A stretch of DNA of 64,000 nucleotides, taken from positions 620,001 through 684,000 of the forward strand of contig NZ_KI669401.1 in NCBI RefSeq assembly GCF_000507765.1, read 5' to 3'. The DNA comes from Streptococcus parasanguinis CC87K (GTDB lineage Bacteria > Bacillota > Bacilli > Lactobacillales > Streptococcaceae). This document shows, piece by piece, positions 25,627-34,951 of the stretch (the stretch's first letter is position 1; every line of letters begins with the position of its first letter). The position numbers were made by a program, and so were the translations under genes. The notes under the pieces are model-generated. The model was given only the letters and a program-made list of their open reading frames with translations. It searched no databases and was not told the origin of the DNA.

Positions 25627-25980
25627 CTAAAGAAACATCAACAGAATATGATAACCCAACCGAATCCAATGATCAATTAGAGGCGCATCCGGATCATTTT
25701 TTTTACTATCTAAAAATAGACTTAGCGATAATAAAAGTAAGCTAAGAGCTATAACTATTCTAAGAACGAGTCTCATACCGCCAAGAGCAAAAGAAACTAT
25801 AGAACCAATTAGTGGTAAAGGGGAAAATATAAATGCCACTAAGCCGAAATAGATCTTAACCAATGATAAAACCAATAAACTATAAACGACAATCTTCGTA
25901 AAAAGAGAGACCCTTTTATCTTCTCTTTTCAGTTGTGAAATGGAATAGATGACATAGATCATATACATAAATAGAAACAT
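25627..25980 (-). CDS. Hypothetical membrane protein, 117 aa
   Basis: A 117-residue protein with three or four hydrophobic helices, alternating with short basic loops (KREDKR, DSKKNDPD). No ribosome binding site better than AGGG is visible before ATG 25980. It is AT-rich and lies upstream of the 143-residue membrane protein gene. No family is recognised. Confidence 0.5.
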   Translation of the reverse strand: MFLFMYMIYVIYSISQLKREDKRVSLFTKIVVYSLLVLSLVKIYFGLVAFIFSPLPLIGSIVSFALGGMRLVLRIVIALSLLLLSLSLFLDSKKNDPDAPLIDHWIRLGYHILLMFL

Positions 25981-26083
25981 ATTTATTTACCCTATTTCCT
26001 ATAGATTTTATTCCTATTTTATCCAACATCCGTTTAGAATACAACTTCTTACCTAAACTCACCCAACAAAGACAAGAACAGGA

Positions 26084-26707
26084 TCAGAGTTTTTTCACTT
26101 CTCCTGCTACCTTTTGGAGATGGTGTTGCCGCATGCTAGCGGTGTTCACATCCCGGCCGACTTCACCCAAAATGCAGACGCGCTTGGTTTTGATCCCACA
26201 GTGGTTCAAGACGGCATTCTTCAAAACAGAGATACCATAACTATCTGGAATGTTGAGAGGGCCTGAAAAAATCTTGTACCACCAGGTAGGTGCCATCGAA
26301 GTTGCATAAATACTGGCTGTTTTCCCTTTGAGCAACTTCTTGAATTGCTTGCCTCTGAGGTAATTCCAGATAAAGCTGCCCTGATCATTAGCCGAGTAAG
26401 CAATCCCAGGTGTGAAGACCCGATCAATCCAGCCCTTCATGAGGCTAGGCATACTACTCCACCAGATGGGATAGACAAAAATCAGGTGATCCGCCCACTG
26501 GATCCATTCTTGAGAACGAAGGATAAAGGAATCTTCTTCCATCCGCTTTCGATAGCCGTAGCGAAGGACCGGATCAAAGTCCTCATCATTGAGACTTATC
26601 ACTTTAAGCTCGTGGCGATTTGAGTCAATAGTTTCAACAATGGTTTGAAAAATAGCCTGGCAGTAACTTTCCTTATCCGGATGCCCGTTGATGACCAGAA
26701 TTTTCAT
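26084..26707 (-). CDS. NAD(P)H oxidoreductase, flavodoxin-like fold
   Basis: A 207-residue NQO/modulator-of-drug-activity-type flavoprotein. It begins KILVINGHPDKES, the FMN/FAD phosphate-binding loop, and has the conserved VYPIWWSSMPSLMKGWIDRVFTPG segment around the flavin. These enzymes reduce quinones or other electrophiles. The substrate is unknown. It is an isolated gene; no clear terminator was seen after it. Confidence 0.85.
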   Translation of the reverse strand: MKILVINGHPDKESYCQAIFQTIVETIDSNRHELKVISLNDEDFDPVLRYGYRKRMEEDSFILRSQEWIQWADHLIFVYPIWWSSMPSLMKGWIDRVFTPGIAYSANDQGSFIWNYLRGKQFKKLLKGKTASIYATSMAPTWWYKIFSGPLNIPDSYGISVLKNAVLNHCGIKTKRVCILGEVGRDVNTASMRQHHLQKVAGEVKKL

Positions 26708-26800
26708 TCGTCTTCTCCTTCATTTCTTTGGTTCATTCTATCTCTTTTATTTTTTTACTTGATTAATTGATAGTGGTTCAAAGATTGATAGATAGGTCCT

Positions 26801-27298
26801 TTAGGAATTTTTATTCGAAGAACACTTCATCCGCAATTCCTTAACAGGTTTTCCAAGTTCAAGTATTTTTTCTTGGCCATCAAAAGTAAAACCCATTTTT
26901 TGATAGAAAGCAATGGCTCGCTTATTATCTTTCAATACCCATAAATAAATTTCAGAGAAATGATCGAGAACAGCAAATGCAGCATGCAATAACTGTTCAC
27001 TCACACCTTTTCCATAGTAATCTTTTAAAACATATAAGGCGATGATTTCACCAGCTTGAATGGCCTCATCACGAAAATTTCCATAGCTGATAAATCCAAC
27101 GACCTTCTTTCCATCCATCGCAATCAAGGTATTTTCTGGATACTTTTGACTAAAGAAACGACATCTATCTAATGTCATCGTCTCCTGAAATTCCGCGGGT
27201 AAAAGATCGTCATAAGCCTCTCTCCACGTTTGCCAATGAACGAGAGATTTTCCTTCTATCTCCTCAGGAGTTTCCATTGTTTTAATGATAATCTTCAT
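26801..27298 (-). CDS. GNAT-family N-acetyltransferase
   Basis: A 165-residue acetyltransferase with motif A IIALYVLKDYYGKGVSEQLL (about 85-104), which binds acetyl-CoA, and the later DNKRAIAFYQKMGF. Acceptor unknown. It starts 14 bases after the uvrB stop codon, so it is probably co-transcribed with uvrB. Confidence 0.85.
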   Translation of the reverse strand: MKIIIKTMETPEEIEGKSLVHWQTWREAYDDLLPAEFQETMTLDRCRFFSQKYPENTLIAMDGKKVVGFISYGNFRDEAIQAGEIIALYVLKDYYGKGVSEQLLHAAFAVLDHFSEIYLWVLKDNKRAIAFYQKMGFTFDGQEKILELGKPVKELRMKCSSNKNS

Positions 27299-27312
27299 TC
27301 GCTTTATCCTAT

Positions 27313-29301
27313 CTAATCCAAGGCCTTGACTTCCAACATCATATCCCGGATTTGTGCTGCCAACTCAAAGTCAAGCACTTCGACGGCTTCTTGCATTTGG
27401 CCTTGCAGTTTCTTGACCAGTTCCTTGCGCTCTTGGCGGTTGAGACTGGTAATATCCACTTCCTTGTCCTCTTCCTTGGCCACCGCCTTGGTAACAGAGA
27501 TGAGATCACGGATTTCCTTCTTGATGGTTTGTGGCACAATGCCATGTTCTTCATTATAAGCCATCTGAATTTTACGGCGGCGAGCTGTTTCATCAATGGC
27601 TTTTTGCATAGACTGGGTCATGGTGTCCGCATACATGATGACGTGACCCTCACTATTACGGGCAGCACGACCGATGGTTTGGATCAGACCACGTTCATTT
27701 CGGAGGAAACCTTCCTTATCAGCATCAAGGATAGCAACTAGGCTGACTTCTGGTACGTCAATCCCTTCGCGAAGTAGGTTAATCCCTACCAAGACGTCAA
27801 AGACACCTAATCGCAAGTCACGGATAATCTCTGTCCGCTCCAAAGTCTTAATGTCCGAGTGCATGTATTTGACCTTAACCCCCATTTCTTTGAAGTAGTC
27901 GGTCAAGTCTTCTGCCATCTTCTTGGTCAGGGTGGTGACAAAAGTCCGCTCTCCACGTTCTACACGCGCATTGATTTCACCCAAGAGATCGTCCATTTGT
28001 CCCATGGTCGGACGCACTTCCACCTCGGGATCGAGAAGACCTGTCGGACGAATGATCTGCTCGATGATAGTATCGGTTTGTTCCATCTCATAATCACCCG
28101 GTGTCGCAGACACATAGACAATCTGATGGACATGGCTTTCAAACTCCTCCCGACGCAGTGGTCGGTTGTCCAAGGCAGACGGCAAACGGAAACCATAGTT
28201 GACCAGCATCTCCTTGCGCGAGCGGTCTCCATTGTACATGCCCTTAATCTGTCCCATGGTCATGTGACTTTCATCGATCATAATAAGAAAATCTTCTGGG
28301 AAGAAGTCAAGGAGGGTGTAGGGAGGCTCTCCTTCACTCCGGCCATCCATGTGACGAGAGTAGTTTTCGACCCCATTGGTGTAACCCATCTCCCGTAGCA
28401 TTTCAATATCGTACTCAGTCCGTTGTTTCAAGCGTTGAGCTTCTAGCAACTTCCCTTCTTTTTCAAAGACTTTCAACTGCTCTTCTAGTTCCGCCTGAAT
28501 CTTGGCAATGGCTACATCCATATGGTCATCATTGGTCACGAAGTGAGTGGCTGGGAAAATGGCTAAGTGGTCCACATCTCCCAGAACTTGGCCAGTCAGA
28601 GCTTCAATCTCACGAATCCGCTCAATCTCGTCTCCAAAAAACTCAACCCGAAAGGCATGTTCATCGCGCGAAGCTGGGAAAATCTCGACCACATCTCCCC
28701 GAACACGGAATTTCCCCCGTTGAAAGTCGATGTCATTGCGCTCAAACTGGATATCCACTAGGTCATTAAGCAGTTTATCACGAGAAATCTCCAGACCTGG
28801 GCGCAGGCTGACCACGCTGTCCGAGTATTCTTTGGGAGAACCCAAACCATAGATACAAGAGACAGAAGCGACAACGATCACATCGTTACGCTCTAACAAT
28901 GCTGATGTTGCTGAGTGACGAAGCTTGTCAATCTCATCATTGACCGAACTATCTTTTTCGATATAGGTATCGCTAGAGGGCACATAAGCTTCTGGCTGGT
29001 AGTAATCGTAGTAAGATACGAAGTACTCAACCGCATTCTCAGGGAAAAATTCCTTGAACTCTCCATAGAGCTGGCCTGCTAGGGTTTTATTGTGGGCAAT
29101 GACCAAGGTCGGCTTATTGACCTGAGCGATGACCTGGCTCATGGTGTAGGTCTTCCCCGTACCAGTCGCCCCCATCAGGATCTGAGCCTTTTCTCCTCCC
29201 TCGATGTTATCCACCAGTTGCTCAATAGCCTGCGGTTGATCCCCAGACGGTTGGTATTTGGATACTAGTATAAATTTGTTATCTGTTACTCGATTAATCA
29301 T
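27313..29301 (-). CDS. uvrB: Excinuclease ABC subunit B
   Basis: A 662-residue UvrB that verifies DNA damage with UvrA and recruits UvrC for incision. Walker A is [10 protein letters not shown], the beta-hairpin region is [15 protein letters not shown], motif II is IDESHM, motif VI is QTIGRAARN and the C-terminal UVR domain ends [10 protein letters not shown]. The length is typical. It is intact and followed by a GNAT gene. Confidence 0.98.
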   Translation of the reverse strand: MINRVTDNKFILVSKYQPSGDQPQAIEQLVDNIEGGEKAQILMGATGTGKTYTMSQVIAQVNKPTLVIAHNKTLAGQLYGEFKEFFPENAVEYFVSYYDYYQPEAYVPSSDTYIEKDSSVNDEIDKLRHSATSALLERNDVIVVASVSCIYGLGSPKEYSDSVVSLRPGLEISRDKLLNDLVDIQFERNDIDFQRGKFRVRGDVVEIFPASRDEHAFRVEFFGDEIERIREIEALTGQVLGDVDHLAIFPATHFVTNDDHMDVAIAKIQAELEEQLKVFEKEGKLLEAQRLKQRTEYDIEMLREMGYTNGVENYSRHMDGRSEGEPPYTLLDFFPEDFLIMIDESHMTMGQIKGMYNGDRSRKEMLVNYGFRLPSALDNRPLRREEFESHVHQIVYVSATPGDYEMEQTDTIIEQIIRPTGLLDPEVEVRPTMGQMDDLLGEINARVERGERTFVTTLTKKMAEDLTDYFKEMGVKVKYMHSDIKTLERTEIIRDLRLGVFDVLVGINLLREGIDVPEVSLVAILDADKEGFLRNERGLIQTIGRAARNSEGHVIMYADTMTQSMQKAIDETARRRKIQMAYNEEHGIVPQTIKKEIRDLISVTKAVAKEEDKEVDITSLNRQERKELVKKLQGQMQEAVEVLDFELAAQIRDMMLEVKALD

Positions 29302-29420
29302 CTCTTTGTCCTCACATATATAGACCTTATTTTACCATAAATCACTAGAATTCTCTGAGATGAGGAATGAAAGGGAAAACAACATATTACAAAATAATTA
29401 ATTGGACACAAATTAGAGCG

Positions 29421-29460
29421 AAAACTAAACAAGACTCTCGCAATTACTTCGAAAGTCTTG
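29421..29460 (-). terminator. Terminator of permease gene unit
   Basis: Stem CAAGACT-TCG / CGA-AGTCTTG (29430-29460, one mismatch) with a T-rich minus-strand end. It lies about 100 bases after the stop codon of the 29564 permease gene and before uvrB. Confidence 0.7.
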
Positions 29461-29563
29461 TCTTTTATTCTAAAACAATGCAATACGTAATAAACATCAG
29501 TGTCCATGATATACAAAATTAGCAAGGTTTGCTCATCAGTATTGTTTTTACGTGATCAATTTA

Positions 29564-30253
29564 CTACTTAACTTCTTGATTCCTTACCAAGAGGTAGAGA
29601 GTTGCTCCAAATGAGCATACAAGTCCAATAACGTAAGTACAGAGTTGCAAATTGGAAGCACTACCTAAAATGGTATCCGCAACAATATTATAAAATAGAT
29701 AACTAGTCAATGGTTCCACTACTCTTTCTATGAATGGTTGTACCAAAATAGGAAATAGCAGCAAAATAGCTAAACTCCCCATTGGACTTTTGAAAAAATA
29801 ACTTAAGAAGTAAGAAATTAAAAAATATTGGATGGAGCCAATCAAATAGAAACTGAAAAGTTCTAAACTGACACCATTTTCGCTACTAAAAAAATGAAAC
29901 CATACAAGCAGTACAATGAAATATAAGGTTGATTGGATTAGTACATCACATAACTCTACGAACAGGATCCTAATTGAACTTAAGATCCTTTTTCCGCTTA
30001 CCAAATAAACCAGTTTTGTTTCGTGAGCTTGTAACTCAACAAATGCATTAACACACCCAATACTAACAGAGAGCATTGATGCAAAAACAAGAGCTTGCTT
30101 TATAGATAATTGTACAACAGTATCATTGATTGAAACTGGTAAAACACCTAAGAGACACACAAAACCTATAAAAAGTGACTGTATAGCTATCTGGTACTTT
30201 ACGGGTTTTAAACTATATTTTTTGACAATAAGACTAAAAAATATTCTTGCCAT
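29564..30253 (-). CDS. ABC-type permease, second subunit
   Basis: A 229-residue polytopic membrane protein (about six hydrophobic helices). It overlaps the 3' end of the preceding permease gene by 20 bases, and GAGGAAG precedes its ATG. With the neighbouring permease and ATPase it makes an ATPase-permease-permease set like the LanF-E-G immunity transporters of lantibiotic producers. The region is AT-rich. No substrate is visible. Confidence 0.65.
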   Translation of the reverse strand: MARIFFSLIVKKYSLKPVKYQIAIQSLFIGFVCLLGVLPVSINDTVVQLSIKQALVFASMLSVSIGCVNAFVELQAHETKLVYLVSGKRILSSIRILFVELCDVLIQSTLYFIVLLVWFHFFSSENGVSLELFSFYLIGSIQYFLISYFLSYFFKSPMGSLAILLLFPILVQPFIERVVEPLTSYLFYNIVADTILGSASNLQLCTYVIGLVCSFGATLYLLVRNQEVK

Positions 30254-31046
30254 TCTTCCTCCTCATTCGAATCATTTCTACAAGCATTATGAATACCAAG
30301 AACAAGATCCCTTCAACTACTAAAAGTGTAAATCCATACAATTGGCTCGTTTGAGTCCCTTCAATTCGGCCAAAAGCAAATGACTTTGCTCCAATCAAAG
30401 GCAAGAGATTTTCTATTTTAGAGGAAATTCCTCTTAAAATACCTGATAAAGTGATTACCAATAACAAAACGTCTGCAATTAATGAAGTCATTGATTTTTT
30501 CGTTACTATTACTAAGAGTAAAGCTAATAGAGTAAGAACGATTGCAAATATCATAACTCTTACCGTAACATCTAAGAACAAAGTCAATTCTAAATAATTC
30601 TTTAAAGTTGAATCCAGAAAAACGAGTAAAACAACAGCATTTACTATAGAAAATACTAAAGTAGAAAGTATCGATAAGACAACCGAACTTGCAATAAAAC
30701 CAGTAAGACGAACTTTCCAGTTAGGAATCAATAACTGAGTAAAACTATCATCACCAAATTGGTAATGGGTTGAATAAACAAGTGAAACCAAGATTGGTAA
30801 GAAAATAACACTTGCTTGGTAGGGGGAAGATAAAAGAGCATCCCTGACTGTATAGACTGGATTCGATGATAGCATAGATGGATCAAGGTTAACAGCCTGT
30901 CCATTTCCTTCTACTAAAGCATTTATCACCTGGATATTTTGAATTGAAAAAAATATGCTGACTCCCAAAATAAGAAAAAAAGTGAATTTAAAAGTAGGTA
31001 AACTACAATATTTATAGAGGTCACTAAAAAAGGAACGCTTCAACAT
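30234..31046 (-). CDS. ABC-type permease, first subunit
   Basis: A 270-residue membrane protein with an N-terminal helix, a large extracytoplasmic loop (about 45-80) and five further helices. The start is placed at ATG 31046, one base after the ATPase stop and following GAAGGTGA; an in-frame ATG at 31103 inside the ATPase gene has no site. Its partners are the downstream permease and upstream ATPase. Export of a toxic peptide is likely from context (divergent two-component system), but unproven. Confidence 0.7.
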   Translation of the reverse strand: MLKRSFFSDLYKYCSLPTFKFTFFLILGVSIFFSIQNIQVINALVEGNGQAVNLDPSMLSSNPVYTVRDALLSSPYQASVIFLPILVSLVYSTHYQFGDDSFTQLLIPNWKVRLTGFIASSVVLSILSTLVFSIVNAVVLLVFLDSTLKNYLELTLFLDVTVRVMIFAIVLTLLALLLVIVTKKSMTSLIADVLLLVITLSGILRGISSKIENLLPLIGAKSFAFGRIEGTQTSQLYGFTLLVVEGILFLVFIMLVEMIRMRRKNGKNIF

Positions 31047-31047
31047 A

Positions 31048-31758
31048 TTATTCACCTTCTTTCCCTTCGAGTGCCTTAAAATATGCCTCCTCAAAAGATC
31101 CAAACTGTTTCAAAATGTCTTTGGTAGGAGCATCAATAACAATCTTCCCATTAGAAATCCCAACCAAATGATCTACAGTTAATTCTAACTCACTCATATA
31201 ATGACTTGTCATTAATACAGTCTTACCTTCATTGACAAAAGACTGCAAAAAATTGCGTACCCAGCGTATTCCTTCTGGATCTAGTCCATTGATTGGTTCA
31301 TCTAAAATTAAGATGTCAGGATTTGCTAATAAGGCTGTTGCTAAACCAAGACGTTGCTTCATTCCTAATGAATAGTCTTTTACTTTTTTATTTTTAGCTT
31401 CACTTAACCCCACCAACTCTAAACATTCGTTGCACCTATTTTTGTCAACGCCACAAGCCAAGCCAATCCACCGAAGATGCTGAAATCCTGTTCTAGTTGG
31501 ATAAGGTTGACAACTATCTAGGAATGATCCAACAATACAAAAAGGATTATCTCCCAATTGAGAGTATTTTTTTCCATCGATCAACGCCATTCCCATTTGA
31601 CTATTTTCTAAACCAAGTAAAATTCTAATTAAAGTTGATTTTCCAGATCCATTCGGTCCAATCAATCCGGTAATCTCACCTTTTTTGGCTTTGAAAGACA
31701 CGTTTTGAAGGACAATTTTATTATTATATTCCTTATGTAGCTTTTGAATTGTTATCAT
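31048..31758 (-). CDS. ABC ATPase, bacteriocin-immunity type
   Basis: A 236-residue ATP-binding subunit with Walker A GPNGSGKST, signature YSLGMKQRL, Walker B ILILDEPINGLD and switch TSHYMSE. The pattern is that of ABC ATPases paired with LanEG/ABC-2 permeases. It is the first gene of the minus-strand unit, divergent from the two-component genes across a 158-base intergenic region. It is AT-rich like the permeases. Confidence 0.82.
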   Translation of the reverse strand: MITIQKLHKEYNNKIVLQNVSFKAKKGEITGLIGPNGSGKSTLIRILLGLENSQMGMALIDGKKYSQLGDNPFCIVGSFLDSCQPYPTRTGFQHLRWIGLACGVDKNRCNECLELVGLSEAKNKKVKDYSLGMKQRLGLATALLANPDILILDEPINGLDPEGIRWVRNFLQSFVNEGKTVLMTSHYMSELELTVDHLVGISNGKIVIDAPTKDILKQFGSFEEAYFKALEGKEGE

Positions 31759-31884
31759 TCATTCTTTTTCCTTTCTGACTTTTAGTGAAATTCCACCTTC
31801 ACTTGGAGCAAGTATAACAGGAGAAAATCAGGAAATTCTCAGAATAATTATTTTTTTCATTTTCAACAAATTGCATTCTAGATT

Positions 31885-31893
31885 TGCTATAAT
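31885..31893 (+). promoter_or_regulatory. Extended -10 promoter of response-regulator gene
   Basis: TGC-TATAAT with the -10 hexamer at 31888-31893 and an extended TG upstream. The -35 (AACAAA) is poor. The ATG at 31917 follows a GGAGGA site. The intergenic region also contains GAGAA/TTCTC inverted arms on the other side that could bind the response regulator. Confidence 0.5.
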
Positions 31894-31916
31894 ATGCTCA
31901 TATAATTGGAGGAACT

Positions 31917-32588
31917 ATGAAGTATAAAATTTTAGCCATTGACGATGATGAAAAAATCTTACGATTAATAGCGAATACATTAAAAGCGAACAACTTTCAC
32001 GTGGAAACTCGTAAAAATATAGAGGAGATTAATATCTGTGACTTTACTGGATTCGATCTAATTTTACTTGACGTCATGATGCCTATTTCTGGTTTAGAAA
32101 TCTGTCGTTCCATTCGTTCACAAATTACTACTCCAATTCTATTTCTAACAGCTAAAGATTTTGAAGAAGATTTACTAAAAGGAATACAAGCCGGAGCCGA
32201 TGATTACATCACAAAACCATTCAGCATAAAGGAATTGATTGCAAGAATTCAAATGCATCTTCGGAGGGAAGAAAGATCTCACAACGCCTCTAAAGAAGAG
32301 ATGGATTCAAATATAACTTTTTATCGAGATAGTCAAGAAGTTTATTATCAATCAAAGAGAATTTCATTAACCAAGCGAGAGTTTGATTTACTTTATCTTT
32401 TAGCAAAAAATGAAAACCGAATATTTAGCATAGAAGAACTTTACAATTATCTTTATCCTGTAAGCTCTGATGCTCAACTACGGTCAATCACCGAATACAT
32501 CTATCAAATTAGACAAAAATTTAAAACTCATCAAATTGATCCAATCAAAACAGTATGGGGAGGAGGATACAAATGGAAAAAGAATTGA
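31917..32588 (+). CDS. OmpR-family response regulator
   Basis: A 223-residue two-component response regulator. The receiver domain has acidic pocket Asp residues (AIDDDE), phospho-acceptor Asp52 in LILLDVMMP, Thr in FLTAKD and Lys in YITKPF. The C-terminal winged helix has TKREFDLLYLL and GGGYKWKK. It probably controls the adjacent transporter genes. The histidine kinase starts 16 bases before its stop, so the two are coupled. Confidence 0.93.
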   Translation: MKYKILAIDDDEKILRLIANTLKANNFHVETRKNIEEINICDFTGFDLILLDVMMPISGLEICRSIRSQITTPILFLTAKDFEEDLLKGIQAGADDYITKPFSIKELIARIQMHLRREERSHNASKEEMDSNITFYRDSQEVYYQSKRISLTKREFDLLYLLAKNENRIFSIEELYNYLYPVSSDAQLRSITEYIYQIRQKFKTHQIDPIKTVWGGGYKWKKN

Positions 32589-33649
32589 CGATCAAGCAAC
32601 TCATTAAGCGTACCTACCTTAAAATCATTTGGCAATTTCTTCTATGTCTGATACTTTTTTACATAGTTCCAGCTCTTCTATCTTCTGTATCTGGAATCAA
32701 TGAGAAAAATGCTAATCGCTTTGCTTTATTTTTTAGCGTCAGTTCTTGGATTTATCTTTGCATCATTTTAATTTTTATCATTGTAATAAATATTAGACAA
32801 TTATTAACCAAGATTCAAAAAGAAATGAACATGGTTTATCATAGTGGACTATATTTCACCAAAAATGAACATCACCATTTGCAGATTAAAGAATTCATTG
32901 AAACAAACGATCTGATTGAAAAAATGCAATCTGATATAAAAAATAGAATTCAAAATGAAAAAGATCAAAAAAAAGAACTCATGTTTCAAGTATCTAGCGC
33001 TGCACATGATCTTCGTAGCCCTCTAACTGTTATCAGAGGAAATGCTGAATTCTTACAATCCACTGAGCAAACACCTCAAACAATGGAATGTCTAAAAGAT
33101 CTTGAGCAAGCAAGCATTCAGTTAAACGATTATTTTAACCACTTTATCCAATATTCCAAAACCTTTTACGACCATGATATTCAACTTGAAAATATATCGA
33201 TTCAACAATTAACTCATCAATTGAAGGAACATATTACTCCGTTACTCCCTAGAAGTACACAATTTGTTTTTTCAAATACAGTAACTCCATCAACACAAAT
33301 TGCCATTCATTCCAATCTATTTTTTCGAGCAATCACCAATATTATTAATAATGCAATACAACATCAAAAAGAAAATGATGCAAAGATCCAGCTAACAATG
33401 TCACAAGAAAATAATCGATTAGTTCTAACCATATGGAATAATCAATCTACTTTTTCAAAAAATGTATTACACCATGCTGGAAATCTTTTCTATAAAGAGG
33501 ACCAAGCAAGAACACCCTCTCAAGAAAGTCACTTTGGACTTGGTTTATCTTTCGTGAAACGCGTCATGAAACTTCATAATGGAACTATGCATTTAGAAAA
33601 TATTCATAATGGTGCACAAGTCAAGCTAATCATTCCCATTATTATATAG
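32573..33649 (+). CDS. Sensor histidine kinase
   Basis: A 358-residue membrane kinase with two hydrophobic helices (about 19-40 and 50-74) and only a very short sensing loop between, then an H-box SAAHDLRSPLTVIRG (His145), N-box ITNIINNAIQH and G-boxes FGLGLSFVKRVM. The short extracytoplasmic part fits intramembrane-sensing kinases that respond through an ABC transporter. Start ATG 32573 follows GGAGGAGG. It overlaps the response regulator gene and ends in a terminator. Confidence 0.9.
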   Translation: MEKELTIKQLIKRTYLKIIWQFLLCLILFYIVPALLSSVSGINEKNANRFALFFSVSSWIYLCIILIFIIVINIRQLLTKIQKEMNMVYHSGLYFTKNEHHHLQIKEFIETNDLIEKMQSDIKNRIQNEKDQKKELMFQVSSAAHDLRSPLTVIRGNAEFLQSTEQTPQTMECLKDLEQASIQLNDYFNHFIQYSKTFYDHDIQLENISIQQLTHQLKEHITPLLPRSTQFVFSNTVTPSTQIAIHSNLFFRAITNIINNAIQHQKENDAKIQLTMSQENNRLVLTIWNNQSTFSKNVLHHAGNLFYKEDQARTPSQESHFGLGLSFVKRVMKLHNGTMHLENIHNGAQVKLIIPIII

Positions 33650-33690
33650 AAAAAGCCGAACTCATCAATATGTGTTCGACTCAGAAGGCA

Positions 33691-33721
33691 GACAAACGTC
33701 ATTTTTGGTGTTTGTCTTTTT
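33691..33721 (+). terminator. Terminator of two-component operon
   Basis: GACAAAC / GTTTGTC stem (33691-33716) followed by TTTTTC on the plus strand, about 40 bases after the kinase stop codon. Confidence 0.8.
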
Positions 33722-33751
33722 CATATATGACTTTCAGACATTACACAGAGG

Positions 33752-34690
33752 TTAGTCATCAAACTTTTCTTTCCTCTCCCCTAAGCGATAGACAATCACT
33801 AGGGATACAAGAAGAACCAGAGTGGTGATGATTGATCCTTCTGCTCCAAATGCCCCTCCGGTCAACCAGTCAGGTCCATCTCCCATGGTAAAACTAAAGA
33901 TAGACGCATCTGCGCCTGTGCCACTGACTTGAAAACCAAGGAGATTTCCTTGTACATAGTTCCAAGTTCCGTGTTGGGCGACCACTAGCCAGATACTATC
34001 CGTATAGATAAAAAGCAGACCAGCCAGCACTCCATCGAGGATGATATTCAGAACGGATAAGAAGGTCACTCCTGCATTTCCCATATGCAGAATGCCAAAG
34101 AGACTACTAGAAATCGCGATCGCTAAAGGCAGATTAGTTCTTGCAGCAATCCGAGTCAGAAGCCAACCTCGCGTCGCTACTTCTTCCGTCCCCCCTTGGA
34201 GGAGCCAAAATGGAAATAATCCTAGGATAAAAAGCAAGGGCTCTAAACTGAGCTCATTTAACACAAAAGACCCGATGCCACTGACTTGGTAGACAAGCGC
34301 GATCACTCCCATTTGAACAAGTGAAATCATGATCCCCCAGACTAGATACTTGAGCCAATTTCTTTTTACAAAGCCTAAGCTTGATAAAGCATTCTTCTCT
34401 ATGACCTTCACCCAAAAAATAAAGAGAAATAGTATGATTACAAAACTGAAAAGCTCATAATAGAGAAGATAATGGTAGAAAAATTCTTGAATACTTGCTA
34501 TCCCATTTCCTGGCGAAAAGAACTCCACTAGAAAACCTATCACTAAGGAAAATGGCCCCACAAGTTCACTACCAATCCAAAGACCTCCTTCTATAAAGAG
34601 AGATGCTAATAATACATAAAATAGTGTAGAAATAAGAACTGGCCATGAGGTGTTAGTTTTTATATCCTGAATCATCTTTCCTTTCTTCAT
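33752..34690 (-). CDS. CPBP intramembrane metalloprotease
   Basis: A 312-residue polytopic protein of the CAAX-protease/bacteriocin-processing (Abi) family. The catalytic motifs are visible: GGTEEVATRGWL (EExxxR), SLFGILHMGN (FxxxH) and VVAQHGTWNY (HxxxN). In streptococci such proteins confer self-immunity to bacteriocins or process peptides. The start is ATG 34690, with AGGTTGATC/GGAGG before it. It lies between the immunity-like locus and the glutamine transporter, on the opposite strand from both. Confidence 0.85.
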   Translation of the reverse strand: MKKGKMIQDIKTNTSWPVLISTLFYVLLASLFIEGGLWIGSELVGPFSLVIGFLVEFFSPGNGIASIQEFFYHYLLYYELFSFVIILFLFIFWVKVIEKNALSSLGFVKRNWLKYLVWGIMISLVQMGVIALVYQVSGIGSFVLNELSLEPLLFILGLFPFWLLQGGTEEVATRGWLLTRIAARTNLPLAIAISSSLFGILHMGNAGVTFLSVLNIILDGVLAGLLFIYTDSIWLVVAQHGTWNYVQGNLLGFQVSGTGADASIFSFTMGDGPDWLTGGAFGAEGSIITTLVLLVSLVIVYRLGERKEKFDD

Positions 34691-34757
34691 GATCAACCTC
34701 CATTTATCTGATAGGTCCATTGTAGCAAAGAAAATCTAGAGCCGCAATATCGTTTCA

Positions 34758-34774
34758 TGTTAGAAAACCTAACA
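34758..34774. promoter_or_regulatory. GlnR box
   Basis: TGTTA-N7-TAACA matches the GlnR consensus TGTNAN7TNACA perfectly and sits in an extended 11-bp inverted repeat (34753-34779). It ends 17 bases before the -35 of the glutamine transporter promoter. In streptococci GlnR represses glutamine uptake and synthesis when glutamine is high. Binding here follows from motif and known regulon. Confidence 0.85.
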
Positions 34775-34791
34775 TGAAAACTCGATTTTTC

Positions 34792-34820
34792 TTGCAAAGC
34801 AAAGTCTTTTATGATATAAT
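34792..34820 (+). promoter_or_regulatory. Glutamine transporter promoter
   Basis: TTGCAA (34792-34797), 17-base spacer and TATAAT (34815-34820) with an upstream TG. Predicted start near 34827, giving a leader of about 125 bases that contains the hairpin below. Confidence 0.8.
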
Positions 34821-34844
34821 AGCTTTTGTAGAAAAACATAAGAC

Positions 34845-34882
34845 CATTCATACTCGTTTTGGTATGAATGATTTGTTTTTTT
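34845..34882 (+). terminator. Leader terminator/attenuator before glutamine transporter
   Basis: Perfect 9-bp stem CATTCATAC / GTATGAATG followed by ATTTGTTTTTTT. It lies about 20 bases into the transcript and 70 bases before the start codon. It would terminate most transcripts unless relieved, so it is either an attenuator or the end of an sRNA-like short transcript. Confidence 0.65.
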
Positions 34883-34951
34883 AAGGCCATCCTTTGGTCA
34901 ATGTGCTCATGGGTCAAATCCCCTAAGAGAAAGAATTAGAAGGAGACAGAA

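Noticed and set aside
27859-28398. 179-codon plus-strand ORF
   Set aside because: Antisense to uvrB core motifs; no ribosome binding site and no recognisable domain.
29298-29525. 75-codon minus-strand ORF before uvrB
   Set aside because: Crosses a clear terminator hairpin and has no ribosome binding site.
34693-34917. 74-codon minus-strand ORF
   Set aside because: Covers the GlnR box, promoter and leader hairpin of the glutamine transporter; more likely non-coding.
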